A DNA stretch of 64,000 nt from Rhizobium sp. CIAT894 (GCF_000172795.2 NZ_CP020947.1:809001-873000), one strand, 5' to 3'. Numbered from the stretch's first letter, positions 1-9,613 are shown. Notes: generated by a model from the letters alone, not told the origin. Made by a program: numbers and translations.

Positions 1-481
1 CCGCGATTATATTTCGGCCATGCCGACCAATCTTTATGGCCCGGGCGATAATTTCGACCTGAATTCCAGCCACGTGCTGCCGGCGCTCATCCGCAAGGCG
101 CACGCTGCGAAACTTCGCAAAGACCCACACATGATGGTCTGGGGCACGGGGACTCCGCGCCGGGAGTTTCTGCACGTCGACGACTGCGCCGACGCTCTGG
201 TGTTTCTTCTCAAGACATATTCGGGCTCGCAGCACGTCAATGTCGGCTCGGGGACAGATCTCGAAATTATCGAATTGACGCGGTTGGTCTGCCGCGTTGT
301 CGGTTACGAGGGGGAGATCATTCACGATCTTTCCAAGCCCGATGGCACGCCGCGCAAGTTGATGAGCAATCAGAAACTGCAGGACATGGGCTGGAAGCCG
401 CGTATCTCGCTCGAGGACGGAATCGCAGCCACTTATGCCTGGTTTCTGGAGTTTGAGAATACGTCCGACCCACCGGTCTGA
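1..481 (+). CDS. fcl: GDP-L-fucose synthase, C-terminal part (5' end outside window)
   Basis: The reading frame is open from base 2 and ends in TGA at 479-481, so about 159 C-terminal residues of a longer protein are present. The segment NLYGPGDNFD followed by HVLPALIRK, and later GTGTPRREFLHVDD, is characteristic of GDP-4-keto-6-deoxymannose epimerase/reductase, an extended short-chain dehydrogenase that makes GDP-L-fucose for surface polysaccharide or Nod factor decoration. The Rossmann NADP site and the YxxxK catalytic pair would lie upstream of the window. The methionine at base 20 is internal and is not the start. Other sugar-nucleotide epimerases are possible but fit less well. Confidence 0.85.
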   Translation, partial: RDYISAMPTNLYGPGDNFDLNSSHVLPALIRKAHAAKLRKDPHMMVWGTGTPRREFLHVDDCADALVFLLKTYSGSQHVNVGSGTDLEIIELTRLVCRVVGYEGEIIHDLSKPDGTPRKLMSNQKLQDMGWKPRISLEDGIAATYAWFLEFENTSDPPV

Positions 482-717
482 TGTCAGGCCGGCGAACCAG
501 CATTTATTCCTGCGTCGATCTCCGCAACACAGACAGTGTAGCCGGGCCGGCGCGTGGGCATATACGAGTGAGAAGATTGCCGCTATGCCGGGGGGATCCA
601 TCAGCCCGTTGCCGGCGGCATGTTTCCTGTCGATTTCCAGAGCCGCTCGAACACGGTAAGCCGCAGAGGAAATCTTCGCCGCCTGGGTTCAATAAATGCT
701 CGATCAATGAAAATATT

Positions 718-791
718 TGGCTGGGGAACCTGGACTCGAACCAAGATTAACGGAGTCAGAGTCCGTCGTTCTACCATTGAACTATTCCCCA
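718..791 (-). tRNA. tRNA-Gln (anticodon CTG)
   Basis: Read on the minus strand, a 74-nt cloverleaf starts TGGGGAA and ends TTCCCCA-G-CCA, so the CCA end is encoded (718-720). The anticodon arm is ACGGA-CTCTGAC-TCCGT, placing CTG at positions 34-36, which decodes the glutamine codon CAG. The T-arm carries GGTTCGAGTCC. It sits alone in the gap between the fucose synthase gene and the Ppx gene. I see no other gene in the flanking stretches 482-717 and 792-1034. Confidence 0.95.
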
Positions 792-830
792 GCAGTTGCG
801 GCCGAAGCATGGCTTGGCTGCTGTGCGGCG

Positions 831-858
831 CTTATAACCAAAAGCGGGCGGATTGCAA
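831..858 (-). promoter_or_regulatory. candidate sigma-70-type promoter of tRNA-Gln
   Basis: On the minus strand TTGCAA (853-858) lies 16 nt before TATAAG (831-836). This would start a short leader about 35-40 nt upstream of the mature tRNA 5' end at 791. It is inferred from pattern and position only. Confidence 0.35.
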
Positions 859-1034
859 ATACCCGTTTTGAAAAAAATCGGTGCTGTGCGGAAGGCGTGA
901 AGCCGGCCGCAAATCCCCCGTCCAAAAAAGAATTTGGCGATTTCGGCGGGCGCTGATATTCTTGCGGCAACGCAAAAATCGAATGAGCGCCTGCTGCATA
1001 CCTCAGGACTTGCGCGACGCGGTGGAAAAACAAC

Positions 1035-2591
1035 GTGGAAGACCCCGAAGGCGGCGCAAAGCCGCAATTTGACGGGGCGTCGGCGGCAGGGCGCAAGGAC
1101 GGCAAAAAGTCCAGGCGCCGCAAGGGCAAGCGTGGCGGGCAATCCCGCAACGCGGCTCATCCCGCTTCGCATGAGCCATCCGGCGGTGCCGGACAGCCTG
1201 CGCGCCCGATGGAAGATGCGGCCGGCAATCCGGCCCGCAAGCGCAAGCGTCGCCGTCGCGGCGGCCAGGGTGCTGTGCAAGGCGGTTCATCTCATCCCCA
1301 TGCCATGGAGCAGCCGCAAGCGGCGGGCAATGCCGTGCGCTCCGAAGGCGAGCCGGCGCCGGGCCGGCGCAACCGCCGCAAACATCGCGGCAAGCGCGGT
1401 CTGCAGGGCCGGCCGCTGACGGCGGCAAAGCCTTCCCCGCCGCAGCAGGAGAGCCGCGCGGAGGAGACGGCGCGCATTTCAGTTCCGCGCGAAACGCAAA
1501 ACGGTGCAGCCGCCGGCCGCAAGGGCCGCGGCGATAGCCATCCCGGCTTTCAGGGGGATCGCCAGGCCGGTGACTATACATGGCCGGAAGAACTCTATGC
1601 CGCGCTCGACCTCGGCACCAACAATTGCCGTCTGCTCATCGCCCAGCCGACCCGCCCGGGCCAGTTCCGCGTCGTCGATGCCTTTTCCCGTATCGTGCGC
1701 CTCGGCGAGGGCCTTGCGGCCAGCGGCCGCCTGTCGGACGAGGCGATGGAGCGGGCGATCGAGGCGCTGAGGATCTGCGCTTCCAAGCTCAGAAACCGCG
1801 AGATCCGCCGCATGCGGCTGATCGCCACCGAAGCCTGCCGCCAGGCCGTCAACGGCGAGGAATTCCTCAGCCGGGTCGTTGCCGAAACCGGGCTCGAACT
1901 GGAAATCATCGATCGCGAGACCGAGGCGCGGCTTGCCGTTTCCGGCTGCTCCTCGCTGGTCGGGCGCGAGACGCGCTCGGTCGTGCTCTTCGATATCGGC
2001 GGCGGTTCGTCGGAAATTGCCGTCATCCGCATCGGCGACAATCGCTTTAGCCGGCTTGCCAATCACATCACCCATTGGACCTCGCTGCCGGTCGGCGTCG
2101 TCACCCTGTCGGAGCGCCACGGCGGGCGTGACGTCACGCCGGAGGTCTTCGAGGGCATGGTGCGCGAGGTCGAAGGCATGCTCGTCGGTTTCGACTGCCC
2201 GGAGATCGAGATCGCCCAGACCGGCGACTTCCATCTGATCGGCACGTCGGGCACGGTGACGACGCTTGCCGGCGTCCATCTCGACCTGCCGCGTTACGAT
2301 CGGCGCAGGGTCGACGGCATCTGGCTGTCCGATGACGAGGTTTCCGCCATGCAGGCAAAACTTCTTTCCTGGGATTTCGAAAGCCGCGCCGCCAATCCCT
2401 GCATCGGGCCTGACAGGGCCGATCTGGTGCTCGCCGGCTGCGCCATCCTCGAGGCGATCCGTCGCCGCTGGCCGAGCCCGCGCATGCGCGTGGCCGATCG
2501 CGGCTTGAGGGAAGGCCTGCTCACCGACATGATGGCCGATGACGGCGTGTGGCGGCGAAACCGCAACCGCCGTGGCCAGAGAGCCAGATAG
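1035..2591 (+). CDS. ppx: Ppx/GppA-family phosphatase with long basic N-terminal extension
   Basis: Predicted exopolyphosphatase or guanosine pentaphosphate phosphatase of the ASKHA fold, acting on polyphosphate or pppGpp in the cytoplasm. The phosphate-1 motif LDLGTNNCRL is near residue 189 and the phosphate-2 motif LFDIGGGSSE near residue 316; ATEACR and the IDRETEAR segment match the family. The first ~180 residues are a Lys/Arg/Gly/Ala-rich low-complexity region (for example KKSRRRKGKRGG) absent from E. coli Ppx and GppA. The GTG at 1035 is the upstream limit of the frame; a downstream start is possible because the extension is poorly constrained. The gene ends 9 bp before rlmE, so the two are probably co-transcribed. 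Ppx versus GppA specificity cannot be decided from sequence. Confidence 0.8.
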   Translation: MEDPEGGAKPQFDGASAAGRKDGKKSRRRKGKRGGQSRNAAHPASHEPSGGAGQPARPMEDAAGNPARKRKRRRRGGQGAVQGGSSHPHAMEQPQAAGNAVRSEGEPAPGRRNRRKHRGKRGLQGRPLTAAKPSPPQQESRAEETARISVPRETQNGAAAGRKGRGDSHPGFQGDRQAGDYTWPEELYAALDLGTNNCRLLIAQPTRPGQFRVVDAFSRIVRLGEGLAASGRLSDEAMERAIEALRICASKLRNREIRRMRLIATEACRQAVNGEEFLSRVVAETGLELEIIDRETEARLAVSGCSSLVGRETRSVVLFDIGGGSSEIAVIRIGDNRFSRLANHITHWTSLPVGVVTLSERHGGRDVTPEVFEGMVREVEGMLVGFDCPEIEIAQTGDFHLIGTSGTVTTLAGVHLDLPRYDRRRVDGIWLSDDEVSAMQAKLLSWDFESRAANPCIGPDRADLVLAGCAILEAIRRRWPSPRMRVADRGLREGLLTDMMADDGVWRRNRNRRGQRAR

Positions 2592-2600
2592 GGAGAAGGC

Positions 2601-3320
2601 ATGACCAAGGCACCGATCGCGGGAAACCGCACCGGCCGCAAGCTCGGGCAGCGCGTCAAGAACAAGAAGATGAAGGCCTCCTCACGCCAATGGCTGCAGC
2701 GCCACATCAACGATCCCTATGTGCAGCGCGCCCAGCTCGAGGGCTATCGCGCTCGCGCCGCCTTCAAGCTGCTGGAGATCGACGAGAAACACCATATCCT
2801 GCGCGGCGCCAAGCGCATCATCGATCTGGGAGCAGCACCCGGCAGTTGGTCGCAGATCGCAGCCAAGGTCACCGGCTCGACGGACGAGGACATTCGCGTC
2901 GCCGCGATCGATTTCCTCGAAATGGCCCAACTGCCCGGCGTCAAGATCCTGCAGCTCGATTTCCTCGATCCCAGCGCGCCGGAAAAGCTGCTGGAGGCGG
3001 TCGGCGGCACGCCCGATCTCGTCATCTCGGACATGGCGGCACCCACCACCGGCCACCACCGCACCGACCATCTGCGCACCATGCATCTCTGCGAAGTCGC
3101 GGCCCAATTCGCCGTGGAGGTGCTGGGGGAGGGCGGGCATTTCCTCACCAAGACCTTCCAGGGCGGCACCGAACGTGAACTGCTCGCCATGCTGAAGCAG
3201 AATTTCCGCCAGGTCGTCCACGTCAAGCCGAACGCCTCGCGCGCCGAATCGGTCGAGATGTTCCTGCTCGCCAAGGGGTTCAAAGGCCGCAAGGCGGAAG
3301 CTGAAGCAGAGCAAGCTTGA
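2601..3320 (+). CDS. rlmE: 23S rRNA (uridine-2'-O)-methyltransferase RlmE
   Basis: Predicted RrmJ/FtsJ enzyme that 2'-O-methylates U2552 in the 23S rRNA A-loop using S-adenosylmethionine. The 239-residue protein has the K-D-K-E catalytic tetrad pattern: Lys in RAAFKLLE, Asp in VISDMAAP, Lys in FLTKTFQGG and Glu in RAESVEMF. The SAM motif is [14 protein letters not shown] basic N-terminal stretch ([14 protein letters not shown]), common in alphaproteobacterial copies, probably contacts RNA. The ATG at 2601 follows GGAGAAGGC closely. It forms a likely operon with the upstream ppx gene. Confidence 0.93.
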   Translation: MTKAPIAGNRTGRKLGQRVKNKKMKASSRQWLQRHINDPYVQRAQLEGYRARAAFKLLEIDEKHHILRGAKRIIDLGAAPGSWSQIAAKVTGSTDEDIRVAAIDFLEMAQLPGVKILQLDFLDPSAPEKLLEAVGGTPDLVISDMAAPTTGHHRTDHLRTMHLCEVAAQFAVEVLGEGGHFLTKTFQGGTERELLAMLKQNFRQVVHVKPNASRAESVEMFLLAKGFKGRKAEAEAEQA

Positions 3321-3354
3321 TCTTGGGCCGCTCCCGGCGGATGATGGGGACCTC

Positions 3355-3738
3355 ATGCTTCTCTACGTCACGCTCGGAACCAACGACCTCGATCGCGCAG
3401 GGCATTTTTACGATGCCGTGCTGCCCGTGCTCGGCTATCGCCGGCAGCATTATTCGCAGGAAGAGATCGGCTATTCCACGGACGGCGATACACGCTGCCG
3501 CTTCTGGGTGGTGACGCCCTTCAATCGCCGCCGGGCGACATCGGGCAATGGTGCCATGGTCGCCTTCGCGGCCGAAACGCGTGCTGATGTCGATGCCTTC
3601 CATGCCGCGGTGATCGCGGCCGGTGGAATGGATGAAGGCGGGCCGGGCCTGCGCTCCTATCACGCCCACTTTTACGCCGCCTATGTCAGAGATCTTGACG
3701 GCAACAAGCTCAGCGCCGTCTGCGAGAGTCCGCAATAG
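3355..3738 (+). CDS. VOC (glyoxalase/bleomycin-resistance fold) family protein
   Basis: A 127-residue single-domain vicinal-oxygen-chelate protein. LLYVTLGTNDLDRAGHFYDAVLPVLGY at the N-terminus and YAAYVRDLDGNKLSAVC at the C-terminus are the paired beta-alpha-beta units of this fold. A metal-dependent dioxygenase, isomerase or thiol-transferase activity, or a binding-only role, is possible; the substrate cannot be read from sequence. It follows rlmE by 34 bp and converges on the MFS gene, whose stop lies 4 bp further on. Confidence 0.75.
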   Translation: MLLYVTLGTNDLDRAGHFYDAVLPVLGYRRQHYSQEEIGYSTDGDTRCRFWVVTPFNRRRATSGNGAMVAFAAETRADVDAFHAAVIAAGGMDEGGPGLRSYHAHFYAAYVRDLDGNKLSAVCESPQ

Positions 3739-3742
3739 GAGC

Positions 3743-5167
3743 CTATTTAACCGCCTGCTGCTCGGCTTCAACGGTCGAGGTCAGCACCGCCTTCGAACGG
3801 TGGCCGGAAACGAGTGCACCGGCATTGCGGTCCATCCGGATGAAGGGAATGGTCGCAATGACGGTCAGTCCGGCGATGACGTAGAAGGCAAGGTGGAAAT
3901 CGACGATACCAAGCGCTTCGCCCCTGATATAGATCGAGCTTTCCAGGATCGCGGCGGCGAGGGCGACGCCGAGCGCCAGGCTGATCTGCTGCATCACGGA
4001 GCTCATCGATGTCGCCTGGCTGGCTTGCGCATCGTCGATATCGGCGAAGGCAAGCGCATTGACGCCGGTGAACATGAAGGAGCGGGAGAAGCCGCCGATG
4101 AGCAGCACGCCGATGATGACGAGATGCGGCGTTGCCGGCGTGAACAGGCCGGTGACGATGGTCACCAGCGTCGTCACCATGGCGGCGCCGAGCAGCGTCG
4201 TGCGGAAGCCGGCGGCAGCGAAGACGCGCTTTGCCATGAACTTGGTGGTGATCGCCCCGATCGCGCCGGCAAACGTGATGAGGCCGGATTGGAACGGCGT
4301 CAGCCCGAAGCCGAGCTGCAGCATCAGCGGCGTCAGGAACGGCATGGCGCCGACGCAGATGCGAAAGAGCGTGCCGCCCAAGGTGGAGGCCCGGAAGGTC
4401 GGGTTTCTGAACAGGTTGAGGTTGAGGATCGGCGCCGGGTGGCGCTTGGCATGGCTGATGTAAAGGAAGCCGCAGGCAAGGCCGATCACGGTGGCTGTGA
4501 CGCCGATGGCAGGCGGCAGGGCCGGCAGGCTGACCACCGACAGGCCGAAGACGACGCCGGCAGCCGAAAGCGAGGTCAGCACGAAACCGGCGACATCAAG
4601 CTTCGGCGGCGCTGTCGCCTCCACCTCCGGCAGGAAGATCGTCGCAAGCCAGATGCCGATGATGCCGACCGGCACGTTGATCAGGAAGATCCAGTGCCAG
4701 CTGAAATAGGTGGTGATGAAGCCGCCGAGCGGCGGGCCGGTGAGCGGGCCGACCAGCGCCGGGATGGTGAGCAGCGCCATGGCCGAAACCAGATCGCTGC
4801 GTTTCGTCGTGCGCACCAGCACCAGGCGGCCGACCGGCGTCATCATCGCGCCGCCCATGCCCTGCAGGAAGCGGGCAAACACGAATTCGACGAGATTGGA
4901 CGAGACTGCGCAGAAAATCGAGCCGATAACGAAGACGGAGATGGCAAGCCGGAAGATCTTCTTGGCGCCGAATCTATCGGCCATCCAGCCGCTGACCGGG
5001 ATAAACACCGCAAGCGCCACCATATAGGAGGTCAGCGCCAGCTTCAGCGTGATCGGCCCGACATGCAGATCCGCCGCAATCGCCGGTAGCGCCGTCGAGA
5101 TCACGGTGGAGTCCATCTGTTCCATGAAAAGAGCGACGGCGAGGATCAGCGGGACGATGCGGTTCAT
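3743..5167 (-). CDS. MFS transporter, DHA2 (14-TM drug:H+ antiporter) family
   Basis: A 474-residue inner-membrane protein with about 14 hydrophobic segments. The N-terminal FMEQMDSTVISTALPAIA and the motif-C-like LVGPLTGPPLGGFI are hallmarks of the EmrB/QacA exporters; GWMADRFGAKKIF is motif A. Predicted role is proton-driven efflux of small toxic molecules. It is single, without an EmrA-type membrane fusion gene beside it, and is divergent from the metallo-beta-lactamase-fold gene, so the 262-bp gap between them likely holds both promoters. Substrate unknown. Confidence 0.85.
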   Translation of the reverse strand: MNRIVPLILAVALFMEQMDSTVISTALPAIAADLHVGPITLKLALTSYMVALAVFIPVSGWMADRFGAKKIFRLAISVFVIGSIFCAVSSNLVEFVFARFLQGMGGAMMTPVGRLVLVRTTKRSDLVSAMALLTIPALVGPLTGPPLGGFITTYFSWHWIFLINVPVGIIGIWLATIFLPEVEATAPPKLDVAGFVLTSLSAAGVVFGLSVVSLPALPPAIGVTATVIGLACGFLYISHAKRHPAPILNLNLFRNPTFRASTLGGTLFRICVGAMPFLTPLMLQLGFGLTPFQSGLITFAGAIGAITTKFMAKRVFAAAGFRTTLLGAAMVTTLVTIVTGLFTPATPHLVIIGVLLIGGFSRSFMFTGVNALAFADIDDAQASQATSMSSVMQQISLALGVALAAAILESSIYIRGEALGIVDFHLAFYVIAGLTVIATIPFIRMDRNAGALVSGHRSKAVLTSTVEAEQQAVK

Positions 5168-5429
5168 AGGCGGGAGCCTTGATGGGCGCGGATGGAAGCG
5201 GGAAGGCCCGTGCTGTTTAGTCCCACTTCAGGGGCCTGCCAATGCTCAAATCCGGTTCGATGCCATGTTTGCTTCACGTCTGCGTGAGACCGCTTGTCCG
5301 ACAACGTCGCCTGCCAACATTGTCCTATGTCGACGCCGCCAAGACGTCGACGCCGCCAAGACAAAAAATCCGGCGGGAAACGAGATCGGGCGCGCGGTGA
5401 CACACCACACGGCTTGGGGGAAGGGATAT

Positions 5430-6422
5430 ATGGCAATTTCGACGCAACTGAAGCGGCGTACGTTTTTCGCAGCAGGGCTTGGCCTGCTGGCGGCGCCGGC
5501 AATTTTGAGAGAGAAGGCCGAAGCGGCCGCGATTGGAGAAAGCAGAAATATGGATGTAACGCCTTTACCCGAAATCAATCAGTTCAAGCTCGGTTCCTAT
5601 AAATTTACCGCGGTGCGCGACGGCATCAACATCTCCGAAAAACCTTATGAAACCTACGGTACCAATCAGGATCCGGAAACGGTCAAAGCGTTGCTGACGG
5701 CAAACTTCCTGCCCGCCGATAAGTTGCTGAACGGCTATACGCCGGCCCTTGTCGATACCGGTTCGGAGGTCATTCTCGTCGATACCGGCTTTGGCGAGAG
5801 CGGCCGCGCAAAGGGCAGCGGCAAGCTTGTTCAAGGCCTGAAAGCGGCTGGATATTCGGCCGACGACGTCACGATCGTCGCGTTGACCCATCTGCACGGC
5901 GACCATATCGGCGGCCTGATGGAGAATGGCGCGCCTGCTTTCAGGAAGGCCCGCTATGTCATCGGCCAGGCCGAGTATGATTTCTGGTCGAACAAATCGC
6001 GCGAAGGCACGCCGGCCGAGGCTAGCCACAAGGCGGTGCTCGCCAATGTGGCGCCGCTTGCCGAAAAGACGAGCTTCATCAAGGATGGCGACAGCTTCGC
6101 CCCGGGCGTCACCGCGATGCTGGCGGCCGGCCACTCGCCGGGACATATGGTCTTCCACGTCGAATCCGAGGGCAAACGCCTCGTTCTCACAGGCGATACG
6201 GCCAATCATTACATCCTGTCGCTGCTGCGCCCGGATTGGGAGGTCCGTTTCGACATGGATAAGGCGCAGGCAGCCGCCAGCCGCCGCAAGGTTTTCGACA
6301 TGATCGCGACCGACAAGATCGCCTTCCTCGGCTATCACATGCCGTTCCCGGCGGTCGGTTTCGTCGAGCGGCAGGATGGCGGCTATCGTTTCGTGCCGAA
6401 GACCTATCAGTTCGACATCTGA
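5430..6422 (+). CDS. Exported metallo-beta-lactamase-fold hydrolase
   Basis: The frame is open further upstream, but the ATG at 5430 is chosen because it is preceded by GGGGGAAGGG and begins a signal sequence. That sequence has a twin-arginine-like KRRTFF followed by a hydrophobic AAGLGLLAAPA, suggesting Tat export. The 330-residue protein has the zinc motif THLHGDHIGG near residue 153, GHSPGHMVFH and LTGDTANH downstream, and a final GYHMPFP. This is the general MBL fold seen in lactonases, lipases and glyoxalase II-like enzymes. The substrate is not determined; quorum-quenching lactonase is one possibility but no lactonase-specific signature was recognised. A terminator follows the stop. Confidence 0.8.
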   Translation: MAISTQLKRRTFFAAGLGLLAAPAILREKAEAAAIGESRNMDVTPLPEINQFKLGSYKFTAVRDGINISEKPYETYGTNQDPETVKALLTANFLPADKLLNGYTPALVDTGSEVILVDTGFGESGRAKGSGKLVQGLKAAGYSADDVTIVALTHLHGDHIGGLMENGAPAFRKARYVIGQAEYDFWSNKSREGTPAEASHKAVLANVAPLAEKTSFIKDGDSFAPGVTAMLAAGHSPGHMVFHVESEGKRLVLTGDTANHYILSLLRPDWEVRFDMDKAQAAASRRKVFDMIATDKIAFLGYHMPFPAVGFVERQDGGYRFVPKTYQFDI

Positions 6423-6477
6423 ACGAGAAGCGGTTCGGTTTTTCTGGAATTGCTCTGGGTGCATGGCACCCATGACG

Positions 6478-6503
6478 AGCCCGGTGGAGATGCCGGGCTT
6501 TTT
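6478..6503 (+). terminator. rho-independent terminator after the MBL-fold gene
   Basis: A perfect 7-bp stem AGCCCGG/CCGGGCT (6478-6484 with 6493-6499) with an 8-nt loop is followed by TTTT. It separates the MBL-fold gene from guaB. Confidence 0.75.
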
Positions 6504-6631
6504 GCTATTTCCTTCCTGTCATAGACGTGTTACCAGCCCTCGCCAACTTCCAAGCAACTCATGCACACCGCCGGGGCGGACGATTCGTTTCCCGGCAGGC
6601 TCGCATTTTTCTAAAATGAAGGAATTTGGCC

Positions 6632-8116
6632 ATGGCACGCATCATTGAAACGGCAACCGGCGCGGACGCGCTTACTTTCGACGACGTGCTGCTGCAGCCC
6701 GGTCATTCCGAGGTCATGCCGGGCCAGACGAACATCGCAACCCGCATCGCCCGCGATTTCGATCTCAACATCCCGATCCTCTCTTCGGCCATGGATACCG
6801 TTACCGAAAGCCGCCTGGCGATCGCCATGGCGCAGGCCGGCGGCCTCGGCGTCATCCACCGCAACCTGACGCCGATCGAGCAGGCCGAAGAGGTCCGCCA
6901 GGTGAAGAAGTTCGAAAGCGGCATGGTCGTCAATCCGGTCACCATCGGTCCGGAGGCAAAGCTTGCCGAAGCGCTCTCCCTGATGAAGTCGCATGGCATT
7001 TCCGGCATTCCCGTCGTCGAGAAGTCCGGCCGCCTCGTCGGCATCCTGACCAACCGCGACGTCCGCTTCGCCTCCGATCCGGAGCAGAAGATCCACGAAC
7101 TGATGACCAAGGACAATCTGGTCACCGTCAAGGAGAACGTCGATCAGCAGGAGGCCAAGCGCCTCTTGCATTCGCATCGCATCGAAAAGCTGCTGGTTGT
7201 CGACACCGAAGGCCGCTGCGTCGGTCTCATCACCGTCAAGGATATCGAGAAATCCCAGCTGAACCCGAACGCTTCCAAGGATGCGCAGGGCAGGCTTCGC
7301 GCCGCCGCCGCCATCAGCGTCGGCGATGACGGCTTCGAGCGTGCCGAACGGCTGATCGAGGCCGGCGTCGACCTCTTGGTCGTCGATACCGCCCATGGCC
7401 ATTCGCAGCGCGTCCTCGATGCCGTCACCCGCGTCAAGAAGCTCTCCAATTCGGTGCGGATCATGGCCGGCAATGTCGCCACCTATGACGGCACCAGGGC
7501 GTTGATCGATGCCGGCGCCGATGCCGTCAAGGTCGGTATCGGCCCGGGCTCGATCTGCACGACGCGTATCGTCGCCGGCGTTGGCGTTCCCCAGCTCGCC
7601 GCCATCATGTCGGCCGTCCAGGCCGCACAGGATCAGGACGTGCCCGTCATTGCCGATGGCGGCATCAAATTTTCGGGCGATCTGGCCAAGGCGATCGCCG
7701 CCGGCGCTTCCGCCGTCATGATCGGCTCGCTGCTGGCCGGCACCGATGAGAGCCCGGGCGAGGTCTATCTCTACCAGGGTCGCTCCTTCAAGGCCTATCG
7801 CGGCATGGGCTCCGTCGGCGCCATGGCCCGCGGCTCGGCCGACCGCTATTTCCAGGCGGAAGTGCGCGACACGCTGAAGCTCGTGCCTGAAGGCATCGAG
7901 GGCCAGGTGCCGTACAAGGGGCCGGTCTCGGCCGTCGTCCACCAGCTTGCCGGCGGCCTCAAGGCGGCCATGGGTTATGTCGGCGGCAAGGACCTGAAGG
8001 ATTTCCAGGAGCGCGCCACCTTCGTGCGCATCTCCGGCGCCGGTCTGCGCGAAAGCCACGCCCATGACGTGACGATCACCCGCGAGAGCCCGAACTATCC
8101 GGGCGCCGGCCTCTGA
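6632..8116 (+). CDS. guaB: Inosine-5'-monophosphate dehydrogenase
   Basis: Catalyses NAD-dependent oxidation of IMP to XMP, the committed step of GMP synthesis. The 494-residue TIM-barrel protein has [14 protein letters not shown] at the N-terminus, two CBS domains inserted at roughly residues 95-215, and the catalytic loop GPGSICTTR with Cys309. [11 protein letters not shown] and [11 protein letters not shown] form the phosphate site. The frame opens at a TTG at 6626, but the ATG at 6632 is preferred: AAGGAA sits 7 nt before it. The next gene begins 2 bp after the stop. Confidence 0.96.
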   Translation: MARIIETATGADALTFDDVLLQPGHSEVMPGQTNIATRIARDFDLNIPILSSAMDTVTESRLAIAMAQAGGLGVIHRNLTPIEQAEEVRQVKKFESGMVVNPVTIGPEAKLAEALSLMKSHGISGIPVVEKSGRLVGILTNRDVRFASDPEQKIHELMTKDNLVTVKENVDQQEAKRLLHSHRIEKLLVVDTEGRCVGLITVKDIEKSQLNPNASKDAQGRLRAAAAISVGDDGFERAERLIEAGVDLLVVDTAHGHSQRVLDAVTRVKKLSNSVRIMAGNVATYDGTRALIDAGADAVKVGIGPGSICTTRIVAGVGVPQLAAIMSAVQAAQDQDVPVIADGGIKFSGDLAKAIAAGASAVMIGSLLAGTDESPGEVYLYQGRSFKAYRGMGSVGAMARGSADRYFQAEVRDTLKLVPEGIEGQVPYKGPVSAVVHQLAGGLKAAMGYVGGKDLKDFQERATFVRISGAGLRESHAHDVTITRESPNYPGAGL

Positions 8117-8118
8117 TC

Positions 8119-8673
8119 ATGAAAGCGGGCAGCGCAATTCCGCTCTGGATCGTCGCGCTGCTCGCAGCCCTTTGCCTCGCCGTGCTCGCCTGGACGACCT
8201 TCGGCTTCGTCGTCCCCTTCAAGCACGAGACCGGGCAGGCGGTGCTCGATACTTATTTCGCCGGTTACGACGAGTCGGCCGTCTTCCACATGCAGAAGCT
8301 GCTCGATGAGAACGAGACGGCGACCAGGCTGCTGCGCGCCATGTATTTCGGGCCGGAACTGATCTTTCCGGCCTTGCTGACGGCGTTGCTTTTCCTCGCC
8401 TTCCTCAGGCTCGGACCCGTCGACGCCTGGTTCGGACGATCGCTGCATCCGCTCGTCGGCAAGGCAATCTATCTGCTGCCGTTCGTCTACGGCGTCGCCG
8501 ACTATGGCGAGAATATCTCGAGCCTGATCGCCTTCGGCGACGGTTCTTCCGCAGGCCTCGCCGCGCAGCTGCTGCCATGGATGACACGGCTGAAATTTGC
8601 GAGCCTCGCCATCTCGTTCATCGTCCTTGTCAGGCTTGCCATCGCCCGCTGGCTGTCGCCGGGCCGAGATTGA
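8119..8673 (+). CDS. Unrecognised four-TM inner membrane protein
   Basis: A 184-residue protein with hydrophobic segments near residues 8-32 (PLWIVALLAALCLAVLAW), 79-97 (ELIFPALLTALLFLAFL), 112-128 and 155-175. A polar loop of about 45 residues (HETGQAVLDTYFAGYDE) separates the first two. No family was recognised with confidence. It starts 2 bp after guaB, so it is probably translated from the guaB transcript; this linkage does not by itself imply a purine role. It converges on the LysR gene with an 8-bp gap. Confidence 0.6.
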   Translation: MKAGSAIPLWIVALLAALCLAVLAWTTFGFVVPFKHETGQAVLDTYFAGYDESAVFHMQKLLDENETATRLLRAMYFGPELIFPALLTALLFLAFLRLGPVDAWFGRSLHPLVGKAIYLLPFVYGVADYGENISSLIAFGDGSSAGLAAQLLPWMTRLKFASLAISFIVLVRLAIARWLSPGRD

Positions 8674-8681
8674 AGCAGGTA

Positions 8682-9599
8682 TCAGCTCTTCCTCCGCCAA
8701 ACCGGATTTGACAGTCTCGCCATCATGAAATCGGAAAGGACCTCGATCTTCGCTGGCCGGCTCCGAGCCGAAGGTGTGACGAAATACAGTGCGCCGGTCG
8801 CCAGCGTCCAGTCGGGAAGGATTGGCGTCAGTTGGCCGTCGACGAGATAGTCATGTGCGAGAAACTCGGGCAGTTCGATGATTCCGAGGCCCCGTAGCGC
8901 CATTGGCACCAACGCTTGCGAGTTGGTGGCCCGGAGAGAGCCGCTTGGCACGATGACCTCCTCCTTGCCTTCACCGTTGCGCAGGCGCCAGACGTCCTGT
9001 CGCGCCCTGTAGGCGTATCCGAGGCAATGGTGAGCCGTTAGCTCGCGGGGATGTTCCGGCACGCCGTGGCGATCGAGGTATGCGGGTGCAGCGAGAATGA
9101 AGCGATCCACCGGCGTCAGTCTGCGCGCGACCAATGACGAATCCGGCAGGACCGCGATTCTGAGTGCCGCATCGAAGCCGTCTCCCACGATATCGACGAC
9201 GGCATCGCTCATGTGCAGGTCGATGGAAATCTCCGGAAAGAGCTCGAAAAAGTCAGGCAGGATCGGGGCCAGCCAGCGTGTCCCGAAGTCCATCGGCGCG
9301 GCAAGCCTGATGAGGCCCTTCGGCCGGGTCGCAAGCTCCCGGGCGGCGTCCTCTGCCATCTCTGCCTCAGCATAGATCCGTGCGGCGCTGTCGACCAGTC
9401 GCAGGCCGAAATCGGTCAAAGCGAGCTGCCGCGAGGTGCGGTTGAAGAGCCTTGCGCCCAGCCTCTGCTCAAGGCGGGAGACGGCTCGCGAAACGGTCGG
9501 CACCGACACGCCGAGCGTCTGTGCCGCCCGCACGAAAGAACGCTCCTCGGCGACCTTTGCGAACATCGCCAGACCCTCGAAATCGGGAAACTTGGTCAT
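8682..9599 (-). CDS. LysR-family transcriptional regulator (divergent from SDR gene)
   Basis: A 305-residue regulator. The winged HTH spans roughly residues 5-65 (EERSFVRAAQTLGVSVPTVS, then LEQRLGARLFNRTSRQ), followed by a substrate-binding domain beginning GLIRLAAPMDFG. The frame continues upstream, but the ATG at 9597-9599 gives the usual length for the family. It is transcribed away from the SDR gene across a 92-bp gap, the classic arrangement for a LysR protein controlling its neighbour and itself. The effector is unknown. Confidence 0.88.
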   Translation of the reverse strand: MTKFPDFEGLAMFAKVAEERSFVRAAQTLGVSVPTVSRAVSRLEQRLGARLFNRTSRQLALTDFGLRLVDSAARIYAEAEMAEDAARELATRPKGLIRLAAPMDFGTRWLAPILPDFFELFPEISIDLHMSDAVVDIVGDGFDAALRIAVLPDSSLVARRLTPVDRFILAAPAYLDRHGVPEHPRELTAHHCLGYAYRARQDVWRLRNGEGKEEVIVPSGSLRATNSQALVPMALRGLGIIELPEFLAHDYLVDGQLTPILPDWTLATGALYFVTPSARSRPAKIEVLSDFMMARLSNPVWRRKS

Positions 9600-9613
9600 T
9601 TCATTCCTGAAAT
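9598..9613. promoter_or_regulatory. candidate LysR operator palindrome
   Basis: ATTTCA-TTCC-TGAAAT is a perfect 6-bp inverted repeat with a 4-bp centre and contains the T-N11-A pattern of LysR sites. It overlaps the regulator's start codon and lies 79 bp upstream of the SDR start. Inferred from symmetry and position only. Confidence 0.35.

Noticed and set aside
3623..5089. A 488-codon open frame antisense to the MFS gene
   Set aside because: Charged, His- and Asp-rich translation without domains; the minus strand encodes a clear 14-TM transporter.
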